DNA from: Streptomyces sp. YPW6
GTDB taxonomy: Bacteria > Actinomycetota > Actinomycetes > Streptomycetales > Streptomycetaceae
NCBI RefSeq assembly: GCF_018866325.1
Contig: NZ_CP076457.1
Span: 4,747,001 to 4,811,000 of the forward strand
Reading direction: 5' to 3'
Length of the DNA: 64,000 nt
The notes under the pieces are model-generated. The model was not told the DNA's origin and made no database searches. It saw only the letters and a list, made by a program, of their open reading frames with translations. Position numbers and translations under genes: made by a program. This document shows positions 23,741 to 30,761 of the stretch, piece after piece (position 1 is the stretch's first letter; each line of letters starts with the position of its first letter).

Positions 23741-25021
23741 GTGCCGTCCATCGACGTCGTCGTAGCCAGGGAAATCCTCGACTCCCGGGGCAACCCCACG
23801 GTCGAGGTCGAGGTCGGCCTCGACGACGGCAGCACGGGCCGTGCTGCCGTTCCGTCCGGCGCCTCCACCGGTGCGTTCGAGGCCATCGAGCTTCGCGACG
23901 GTGACCCCAACCGCTACCAGGGCAAGGGCGTCGAGAAGGCCGTCCTCGCCGTCATCGAGCAGATCGGCCCGGAGCTCGTCGGGTACGACGCCACCGAGCA
24001 GCGCCTCATCGACCAGGCGATGTTCGACCTGGACGCCACCGAGAACAAGGCCTCGCTCGGCGCGAACGCCATCCTCGGTGTCTCGCTGGCCGTCGCGCAC
24101 GCCGCCTCCGAGGCGTCCGACCTGCCGCTCTTCCGCTACCTCGGCGGCCCGAACGCGCACCTGCTGCCCGTTCCGATGATGAACATCCTCAACGGCGGCT
24201 CGCACGCCGACTCCAACGTGGACATCCAGGAGTTCATGATCGCGCCGATCGGCGCGGAGTCCTTCTCCGAGGCCCTGCGCTGGGGCGCGGAGATCTACCA
24301 CACGCTGAAGAAGGTCCTCAAGACCAAGGGCCTGTCCACCGGACTCGGCGACGAGGGCGGCTTCGCCCCGAACCTGGAGTCCAACCGCGCCGCCCTGGAC
24401 CTCATCGTCGAGGCCATCAAGGAGGCCGGCTACGTCCCGGGCCGCGACATCGCGCTCGCGCTCGACGTCGCCGCGTCCGAGTTCTACAAGGACGGCGCCT
24501 ACGAGTTCGAGGGCAAGTCCCGCTCGGCCGCCGAGATGACCGAGTACTACGAGGAGCTCGTCTCCGCGTACCCGCTGGTCTCCATCGAGGACCCGCTGTA
24601 CGAGGACGACTGGGCCGGCTGGAAGGTCATCACCGACCGCATCGGCTCCAAGGTGCAGATCGTCGGCGACGACCTCTTCGTCACCAACCCCGAGCGCCTG
24701 GCCCGCGGCATCGAGGAGGGCTCCGCCAACGCCCTGCTCGTCAAGGTCAACCAGATCGGTTCGCTGACCGAGACCCTGGACGCCGTCGAGCTGGCCCAGC
24801 GCAACGGCTTCAAGTGCATGATGTCGCACCGCTCCGGCGAGACCGAGGACGTCACCATCGCCGACCTCGCCGTCGCCGTGAACTGCGGCCAGATCAAGAC
24901 CGGCGCCCCGGCCCGCTCGGACCGCGTCGCCAAGTACAACCAGCTGCTGCGCATCGAGGAGATCCTCGACGACGCCGCGGTGTACGCCGGGCGCTCCGCC
25001 TTCCCGCGCTTCAAGGGCTGA
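23741..25021 (+). CDS. eno: Enolase
   Basis: This 426-residue protein is enolase, the glycolytic enzyme converting 2-phosphoglycerate to phosphoenolpyruvate; it needs two magnesium ions and also occurs in the RNA degradosome of some bacteria. Motifs are GNPTVEVEV, GGSHADSNVDIQEFMI, GDEGGFAPN, DDLFVTNPERL, KVNQIGSLTET (catalytic Lys) and SHRSGETED. The GTG at 23741 follows AAGGAG and gives the normal VPSIDVVVAREILDSRG N-terminus. It is followed by divIC, as in other Streptomyces. Confidence 0.98.
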   Translation: MPSIDVVVAREILDSRGNPTVEVEVGLDDGSTGRAAVPSGASTGAFEAIELRDGDPNRYQGKGVEKAVLAVIEQIGPELVGYDATEQRLIDQAMFDLDATENKASLGANAILGVSLAVAHAASEASDLPLFRYLGGPNAHLLPVPMMNILNGGSHADSNVDIQEFMIAPIGAESFSEALRWGAEIYHTLKKVLKTKGLSTGLGDEGGFAPNLESNRAALDLIVEAIKEAGYVPGRDIALALDVAASEFYKDGAYEFEGKSRSAAEMTEYYEELVSAYPLVSIEDPLYEDDWAGWKVITDRIGSKVQIVGDDLFVTNPERLARGIEEGSANALLVKVNQIGSLTETLDAVELAQRNGFKCMMSHRSGETEDVTIADLAVAVNCGQIKTGAPARSDRVAKYNQLLRIEEILDDAAVYAGRSAFPRFKG

Positions 25022-25115
25022 CCCGCAGCGCCAGGCCGGTGGCCTCCGCCCGTCCCCGCACCCGGTCCCGTACCGTGTGCGGGGACGGACGTGCGTAACG
25101 GGGAGGCGGGCAGAC

Positions 25116-25595
25116 ATGGCCGGCAAGGACCGCGACCGGTTCTCCACCGCGACCAGGCTGCGGCTGCTCGGCGAGCAGACCGCGGCCCGCGTGTACCGGT
25201 CGCAGAACCGCCGCCAGGCCCGCCGCTCCCGGCTCACCGGCCGGGCCGCGTTCCTGGCGCTGGTCGTCTGCTCCCTGGTGGTGGCGCTCGCCTACCCGAT
25301 GCGGCAGTACGTCTCCCAGCGCGACGAGATCGCCGAGCAGGAGCGGCTCTCGCAGGAGGCGCAGCGGCGCACCGAGGAGCTGCGGGACGAGAAGGCGCGG
25401 CTCCAGGACGACGCGTACATCATGCGCCTGGCCCGCCAGCACCTCCACTACGTCCTTCCCGGGGAGACCGCCTACACCGTGGCCGACCCCGACGCGGCGA
25501 AGGACCGCCGGTCGGAGCCCGGCGCGAGCGACCGTCCCTGGCACTCCAACCTCTGGGACGGCGTGGACAGCGCCGACCGTGACGACCGCGACTGA
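25116..25595 (+). CDS. divIC: Septum formation initiator, DivIC/FtsB family
   Basis: This 159-residue bitopic membrane protein belongs to the FtsB/DivIC family of the divisome. A basic cytoplasmic N-terminus (about residues 1-47) is followed by one membrane helix (AAFLALVVCSLVVALAYPM, about 48-66). An extracellular coiled coil follows (RDEIAEQERLSQEAQRRTEELRDEKARLQD) and then the family segment AYIMRLARQHLHYVLPGET. The ATG at 25116 follows GGGAGGCGGG. In S. coelicolor the eno-linked gene is the divIC homologue needed for efficient sporulation septa. It precedes the DUF501 gene by 48 bp. Confidence 0.9.
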   Translation: MAGKDRDRFSTATRLRLLGEQTAARVYRSQNRRQARRSRLTGRAAFLALVVCSLVVALAYPMRQYVSQRDEIAEQERLSQEAQRRTEELRDEKARLQDDAYIMRLARQHLHYVLPGETAYTVADPDAAKDRRSEPGASDRPWHSNLWDGVDSADRDDRD

Positions 25596-25643
25596 CCGAC
25601 CCGCGACCCCCCTTCACGAGCTTCGAGCAGAACCAAGGCAGGC

Positions 25644-26258
25644 ATGGAAACGCCCCCTCCGCAGACCGAGTCCACCCAGCCCACCGACGCGGACATCGCC
25701 GCGTTCCAGCAGCAGCTCGGCCGCCCGCCGCGCGGCCTGCGCGCCATCGCGCACCGCTGTCCGTGCGGCAACCCGGACGTGGTGGAGACCCAGCCCCGTC
25801 TGGAGGACGGCACGCCGTTCCCGACGACGTACTACCTGACCTGCCCCCGGGCGGCCTCGGCGATCGGCACGCTGGAGGCCAACGGGGTCATGAAGGAGAT
25901 GACGGCCCGTCTGGAGACCGACCCGGAGCTGGCGAAGGCCTACCGGGCCGCGCACGAGGACTACCTCGCCCGTCGCGACGCCATCGAGGTCCTGGAGGGC
26001 TTCCCGAGCGCGGGCGGCATGCCGGACCGGGTGAAGTGCCTGCACGTCCTGGTCGGCCACTCGCTGGCGGCGGGCCCCGGGGTGAACCCGCTGGGCGACG
26101 AGGCCATCGCGATGCTGCCCGAGTGGTGGAAGAAGGGCCCCTGCGTCACGCCGTGCGCGCCGACGGGCGAGGACGACGGCTGGACGGTGGACGAGGGCGA
26201 CGAGGGCCACTTCGCCTTCCGCCCGCTCGACGGCCCCGCCGACGGGAAGGGCGCATGA
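25644..26258 (+). CDS. DUF501 family protein
   Basis: This 204-residue protein matches DUF501, recognised from DIAAFQQQLGRPPRGLRAIAHRCPCGNPDVVETQPRLEDGTPFPTTYYLTCP. The middle includes VKCLHVLVGHSLAAGPGVNPLGDEA and ends with GPCVTP. Conserved cysteines (CPCG, TCP, KCLH, PCVTPC) suggest a metal site. The function is unknown; the gene is conserved between divIC and ppx in Actinobacteria. Its stop overlaps the ppx ATG by 4 bp, indicating coupled translation. Confidence 0.92.
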   Translation: METPPPQTESTQPTDADIAAFQQQLGRPPRGLRAIAHRCPCGNPDVVETQPRLEDGTPFPTTYYLTCPRAASAIGTLEANGVMKEMTARLETDPELAKAYRAAHEDYLARRDAIEVLEGFPSAGGMPDRVKCLHVLVGHSLAAGPGVNPLGDEAIAMLPEWWKKGPCVTPCAPTGEDDGWTVDEGDEGHFAFRPLDGPADGKGA

Positions 26259-27199
26259 CCCGGGTCGCCGCCGTCGACTGCGGCACCAACTCCATCCGGC
26301 TGCTCGTCGCCGACGTGGACCCGGCCACCGGCTCCTTCACCGAGTTGGACCGGCGGATGACGATCGTCCGCCTCGGCCAGGGCGTCGACCGGACCGGCCG
26401 GCTCGCCCCCGAGGCACTGGAGCGGACCTTCGCGGCCTGCCGGGAGTACGCGGCCGTGATCGAGGAGCTGGGCGCGGGGCGGATCCGCTTCGTCGCCACC
26501 TCCGCCTCCCGCGACGCCGAGAACAGCGCGGACTTCGTGGCCGGTGTGCGGGACATCCTGGGCGTCGAGCCCGAGGTGATCACCGGCGACCAGGAGGCCC
26601 AGCTCTCCTTCGACGGGGCCACCAGGGAACTGGCCGGCAGCGACCGTCTGACGAAGCCCTACCTCGTCGTCGACATCGGCGGCGGCTCCACCGAGTTCGT
26701 CCTCGGCGCGGACGAGGTGGAGGCGGCCCGGTCCGTCGACGTCGGCTGCGTACGGATGACGGAGCGTCACCTCGTCGTGGACGGGTCCGTCGTCGACCCG
26801 CCGAGCCACGAGCGGGCCGCCGCGATCCGGGCGGACATCGACGCCGCCCTCGACGTCGCCGAGGAGACCGTGCCGCTCACCCGGGCGGGGACGCTCGTCG
26901 GCCTCGCGGGCACCGTCACCACGATCGCCGGGATCGCGCTGGAACTGACGGAGTACGACTCCGCGGCCATCCACCACTCCCGCGTCTCCCGCGGCCAGGT
27001 CCGGGCGATCACCGAGCACCTGCTGCGCTCGACGCACGAGGAGCGCGCCGCGATCCCCGTGATGCACCCGGGCCGGGTCGACGTGATCGGCGCCGGGGCG
27101 CTCGTCCTGCTGGCGGTGATGGAGCGGACGGGGGCCCACGAGGTCGTCGTCAGCGAGCACGACATCCTCGACGGGATCGCCTGGAGCGCGGCGGGCTGA
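26255..27199 (+). CDS. Ppx/GppA family phosphatase
   Basis: This 314-residue protein belongs to the exopolyphosphatase/guanosine pentaphosphatase family of the ASKHA fold. The phosphate-binding loops are DCGTNSIRLLVAD at residues 7-19 and VDIGGGSTEFVLG near 140. RFVATSASRDAENSADF and LVGLAGTVTTIAGIAL are further family motifs. It is the short form without the C-terminal HD-like domain of E. coli Ppx. It degrades inorganic polyphosphate and/or pppGpp. ATGA overlap places it in one operon with divIC and DUF501. Confidence 0.94.
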   Translation: MTRVAAVDCGTNSIRLLVADVDPATGSFTELDRRMTIVRLGQGVDRTGRLAPEALERTFAACREYAAVIEELGAGRIRFVATSASRDAENSADFVAGVRDILGVEPEVITGDQEAQLSFDGATRELAGSDRLTKPYLVVDIGGGSTEFVLGADEVEAARSVDVGCVRMTERHLVVDGSVVDPPSHERAAAIRADIDAALDVAEETVPLTRAGTLVGLAGTVTTIAGIALELTEYDSAAIHHSRVSRGQVRAITEHLLRSTHEERAAIPVMHPGRVDVIGAGALVLLAVMERTGAHEVVVSEHDILDGIAWSAAG

Positions 27200-27238
27200 C
27201 GGGGTCCCGCGCTCAGGCGCTCGGTCACCTGCACCTTT

Positions 27239-27300
27239 GAGCCGCCCACCGGCCTCGGCGGGCGGCTCGGGGCCCCCGTGCGGCGCGCGTCGCACGGGGG
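27239..27300 (+). terminator. Two tandem hairpins after ppx
   Basis: The first hairpin pairs GAGCCGCCC (27239-27247) with 27260-27268. The second pairs CCCCCGTGCG (27273-27282) with 27291-27300 around an 8-base loop. They end the divIC-ppx operon just before the Rex-type site. Confidence 0.7.
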
Positions 27301-27305
27301 AAAGT

Positions 27306-27323
27306 TCGTGAACTTCTTCACAA
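27306..27323. promoter_or_regulatory. Rex-type operator, distal
   Basis: The sequence TCGTGAACTTCTTCACAA matches the Rex operator pattern TTGTGAA-N4-TTCACAA at 13 of 14 positions. It lies 308 bp upstream of ndh. Rex is the NADH/NAD-sensing repressor of respiratory genes in Streptomyces. Confidence 0.65.
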
Positions 27324-27630
27324 GGAATCAGGCCCTGTCGGGCGCAGTTCGCGCCCTGTGCGCCACGATGAGGCGCTCCCGGGGGCCAGGAGGAGTGTCG
27401 CAGGCCCGTTCCCGGGATGTTACGCCCGGGTGAAGGGCGCCGGCGGTTCACCCCGCCCGAAGGGTCAAGGGCCAGCTCACAAGCGGTGAACAACGTTTCC
27501 GGCGGTGTCGTGGTTCCCTTTCGTACCCATGACCTGGGTCACGTGGGCGGCGAAGTGTAGCAGAGGGTCGGTCAATCCTTGTGAAGGGGCTCACGAGCAC
27601 CCCCCTGGGGCGGGGTGGATACTCGATGGC
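27324..27630 (+). other. Long ndh upstream region
   Basis: These about 300 bases hold no gene. They lie between two Rex-type sites and contain GTGAACAACGTTTCC near 27485, a further partial match. No clear ribosome binding site of the AGGAGG type precedes the ndh ATG. Confidence 0.5.
27579..27596. promoter_or_regulatory. Rex-type operator, proximal
   Basis: The sequence TTGTGAAGGGGCTCACGA matches TTGTGAA-N4-TTCACAA at 12 of 14 positions and ends 34 bp before the ndh start. It would overlap the promoter or early leader and so could block transcription. Confidence 0.55.
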
Positions 27631-29016
27631 ATGAGCACCACGGAGCGTCCCAGGATCCTCGTTGTAGGCGGTGGGTACGTAGGCCTGTACGCAGCTCGTC
27701 GCATTCTGAAGAAGATGCGATACGGCGAGGCGACCGTCACGGTCGTCGACCCGCGGTCGTACATGACCTACCAGCCCTTCCTCCCCGAAGCTGCTGCCGG
27801 CAGCATCTCGCCTCGGCATGTCGTCGTCCCGCTGCGACGCGTGCTGCCCAAGGCTGAGGTTCTCACCGGTCGTGTCACGACCATCGACCAGGACCGCAAG
27901 GTCGCCACGGTCGCGCCGCTCGTCGGCGAGGCCTACGAGCTGCCCTTCGACTACCTGGTCATCGCGATGGGCGCGGTCTCCCGCACCTTCCCGATCCCCG
28001 GCCTCGCCGAGCAGGGCATCGGCATGAAGGGCATCGAGGAGTCCATCGGCCTGCGCAACCACGTTCTGGAGCAGCTGGACAAGGCCGACTCCACGACCGA
28101 CGACGACGTCCGCCGCAAGGCGCTGACGTTCGTCTTCGTGGGCGGCGGTTTCGCCGGTGCGGAGACCATCGGCGAGGTCGAGGACATGGCCCGCGACGCG
28201 GCGAAGTACTACACCAACGTGAAGCGCGAGGACATGCGCTTCATCCTCGTCGACGCCGCCGACAAGATCCTTCCCGAGGTCGGCCCGAAGCTGGGCGCCT
28301 ACGGCAAGGAGCACCTGGAGAGCCGCGGTGTGGAGATCTACCTCTCCACCTCGATGGACTCCTGCGTCGACGGTCACGTGGTCCTGAAGAACGGCCTGGA
28401 GGTCGACTCCAGCACCATCGTGTGGACCGCCGGTGTGAAGCCGAACCCGGCGCTCGCCCGCTTCGGCCTGCCGCTCGGCCCCCGCGGCCACGTGGACACC
28501 TCGGAGAAGCTCCAGGTGCAGGGCACCGACTACATCTGGGCCGCGGGCGACAACGCCCAGGTGCCGGACATGGTCGGCCGCCGCGCCGGCAACCCGAACG
28601 CCTGGTGCCCGCCCAACGCCCAGCACGCGCTGCGTCAGGCGAAGGTCCTCGGCGACAACGTGATCTCCGGTATGCGGGGCTTCCCGCAGAAGGAGTACAG
28701 CCACGCCAACAAGGGTGCGGTCGCCGGTCTCGGCCTGCACAAGGGCGTCGCGATGATCGTCATGGGCAAGGTGAAGATCAAGCTCAAGGGCCGTCTCGCC
28801 TGGTACATGCACCGCGGCTACCACGGCATGGCCATGCCGACCTGGAACCGCAAGATCCGGATCTTCGCCGACTGGACGCTGGCGATGTTCCTCAAGCGCG
28901 AGGTCGTCTCGCTCGGCGCCATGGAGACGCCGCGCGAGGAGTTCTACGAGGCCGCCAAGCCGGCCCCGGCTCCGGCCGCCGCCAAGCCCGAGGGCGAGAA
29001 GGCCAAGGCCTCCTGA
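27631..29016 (+). CDS. ndh: Type II NADH dehydrogenase (NDH-2)
   Basis: This 461-residue flavoprotein oxidises NADH and reduces menaquinone without proton pumping, at the membrane face. The FAD-binding Rossmann motif is ILVVGGGYVGLYAA at residues 9-22. The NAD-binding motif is FVFVGGGFAGAETIGE near 170, and the second FAD motif is IWAAGDNAQVPD near 305. The C-terminal region carries amphipathic helices (FADWTLAMFLKREVV) likely to dock on the membrane, and ends in an Ala/Pro/Lys tail. The ATG at 27631 gives the standard N-terminus. Two Rex-type sites upstream suggest redox control. Confidence 0.93.
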   Translation: MSTTERPRILVVGGGYVGLYAARRILKKMRYGEATVTVVDPRSYMTYQPFLPEAAAGSISPRHVVVPLRRVLPKAEVLTGRVTTIDQDRKVATVAPLVGEAYELPFDYLVIAMGAVSRTFPIPGLAEQGIGMKGIEESIGLRNHVLEQLDKADSTTDDDVRRKALTFVFVGGGFAGAETIGEVEDMARDAAKYYTNVKREDMRFILVDAADKILPEVGPKLGAYGKEHLESRGVEIYLSTSMDSCVDGHVVLKNGLEVDSSTIVWTAGVKPNPALARFGLPLGPRGHVDTSEKLQVQGTDYIWAAGDNAQVPDMVGRRAGNPNAWCPPNAQHALRQAKVLGDNVISGMRGFPQKEYSHANKGAVAGLGLHKGVAMIVMGKVKIKLKGRLAWYMHRGYHGMAMPTWNRKIRIFADWTLAMFLKREVVSLGAMETPREEFYEAAKPAPAPAAAKPEGEKAKAS

Positions 29017-29058
29017 CCCTCCGGTGACCCGCTCCGCGAGGAGCGCCCGTACGACGCC

Positions 29059-29100
29059 CGAAGGGGCCGTCCGCCATCCGTGGTGCGGACGGCCCCTTCG
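29059..29100 (+). terminator. ndh terminator
   Basis: CGAAGGGGCCGTCCGC (29059-29074) and its exact complement (29085-29100) make a 16-bp stem with a 10-base loop, 42 bp after the ndh stop. The rest of the 344-bp gap before the next gene has no gene; it holds a short CCTGTGCTNGTCGTG direct repeat near 29294-29330. Confidence 0.85.
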
Positions 29101-29360
29101 GCGTACCCGGGGCGCGTATCGGGGCCGGGGCGCGGCGGGCGGCGGTGTCGCGGTCCCGCCGGTGCGGGCGGGCCCCGCACACGCTTTGCCCATCCATGGC
29201 CCGGTAGCGGGATGACGAGGGGTGCGGGAAGAGTTGACGCAGGTGTACCTCGCGACGGCACCCGGGGTGTCGTCGCGGGGCCACGGGCATGTCTGTCGCC
29301 TGTGCTCGTCGTGCCTGTGCTTGTCGTGCTTGTCGGGGAAACACCACGGAGGTGTGCGCC

Positions 29361-30665
29361 ATGGCAGACGCCGCGTCGCGGCTGACCGCTCTCGCCGAGG
29401 AACTGCTCGCGGAACCCCTGCCGGTCCGGATCCGGGCCTGGGACGGCAGTGAGTCGGGGCCGCCCGACGCCCCGGCCCTCGTGATCCGTCACCGCCGCGC
29501 CCTGCGCCGCCTTCTGTGGAAGCCCGGCGAACTGGGCCTGGCCCGCGCCTGGGTGGCCGGGGAGATCGACGTGGAGGGCGATCTGTACGAGGTGCTCGAC
29601 CGGATCGCCGGGCTGCTCTGGGACCGCGGCGCCGACGCCAAGGACACCGTCCACCCGGTCCGCGACCCCCGGGTCCGCGCCTTCGCCCGCGGCCTCCTCG
29701 GCCTCGCCGGCCCCTGGCCGCCGCCCGCCCCGCCCGCCGAGGAGGTGCGCCGCCGCACCGGCCCGCTGCACACCAGACGCCGGGACAAGGAGGCCATCAG
29801 CCACCACTACGACGTCGGCAACGACTTCTACGCCCTGGTGCTCGGCCCCTCCATGGTCTACTCCTGCGCCTACTGGCAGGACGGCGGCACCCTGGAGGAG
29901 GCCCAGCGCGACAAGCTCGACCTGGTCTGCCGCAAGCTCGGCCTGAAGGAGGGCGACCGGCTCCTGGACGTCGGCTGCGGCTGGGGCTCGATGGCCGTCC
30001 ACGCCGCCCGCCACTACGGGGCCCGGGTCACCGGCATCACCCTCTCCCGGGAACAGGCCGCCCACGCCCGCAAACGCATCGCCGAGGAGGGCCTGACCGA
30101 CCGGATCGAGATCCGTGTCCAGGACTACCGGGACGTCGCGGACGGCCCGTACGACGCCATCTCCTCCATCGGCATGGCCGAGCACGTCGGCTCGGTCCGC
30201 TACCGCGAGTACGCCGATGACCTCTACGCCCTCCTCAAGCCCGGGGGCCGTCTCCTGAACCACCAGATCGCCCGCCGCCCCGAGCAGGACGAGGACGCGT
30301 ACCACATCGACGCGTTCATCGACGCCTACGTCTTCCCCGACGGGGAACTGGCCCCGGTCGGCCGGACCCTGGCCACCCTGGAGGAGGCCGGCTTCGAGGC
30401 CCGGGACGTCGAGGCGCTGCGCGAGCACTACGCGCTGACCCTGCGCCAGTGGGTGGCCAACCTGGAGCGGCACTGGGCGCGCGCCGTCCGCGCCACCTCC
30501 CCGGGCCGGGCCAGGATCTGGCGGCTCTACATGGCCGCGTCGGCGCTCTCCTTCGAGCGCAACAAGATCGGCGTCAACCAGATCCTCGCGGTGCGCCCGC
30601 TCGACGGGGGCGGCTCCCGGCTGCCGCTGCGCGCCCGTGCGTGGACGGCGGGCGCGGACGCCTGA
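29361..30665 (+). CDS. Cyclopropane-fatty-acyl-phospholipid synthase family methyltransferase
   Basis: This 434-residue protein is a SAM-dependent lipid methyltransferase of the CFA synthase family. The N-terminal lipid-binding region (about 1-140) contains LVIRHRRALRRLLWKPGELGLARAWVAGEIDVEGDLY. The catalytic domain starts with SHHYDVGNDFYALVLGPSMVYSCAYW and has the SAM motif LLDVGCGWGSMAVHAA near 207. Later motifs are SSIGMAEHVG and FIDAYVFPDGELAP. It may make cyclopropane or methyl-branched lipids; the exact product is unknown. The ATG at 29361 follows GGAGGT. It converges with the ABC transporter genes. Confidence 0.93.
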   Translation: MADAASRLTALAEELLAEPLPVRIRAWDGSESGPPDAPALVIRHRRALRRLLWKPGELGLARAWVAGEIDVEGDLYEVLDRIAGLLWDRGADAKDTVHPVRDPRVRAFARGLLGLAGPWPPPAPPAEEVRRRTGPLHTRRRDKEAISHHYDVGNDFYALVLGPSMVYSCAYWQDGGTLEEAQRDKLDLVCRKLGLKEGDRLLDVGCGWGSMAVHAARHYGARVTGITLSREQAAHARKRIAEEGLTDRIEIRVQDYRDVADGPYDAISSIGMAEHVGSVRYREYADDLYALLKPGGRLLNHQIARRPEQDEDAYHIDAFIDAYVFPDGELAPVGRTLATLEEAGFEARDVEALREHYALTLRQWVANLERHWARAVRATSPGRARIWRLYMAASALSFERNKIGVNQILAVRPLDGGGSRLPLRARAWTAGADA

Positions 30666-30689
30666 CCCGTACGCGTACGGCACGGGCGA

Positions 30690-30725
30690 GGGCCGGTGCA
30701 CCGCTCCCCAGCGGTGCACCGGCCC
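30690..30725. terminator. Bidirectional terminator
   Basis: GGGCCGGTGCACCGCT (30690-30705) and its exact complement (30710-30725) form a 16-bp stem with a CCCC loop between two convergent genes. The stem itself contains the palindrome GGTGCACC. Confidence 0.85.
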
Positions 30726-30761
30726 CTCGTCGTCCCCTGCGTTCCGGTCCGGGACTTCCGG

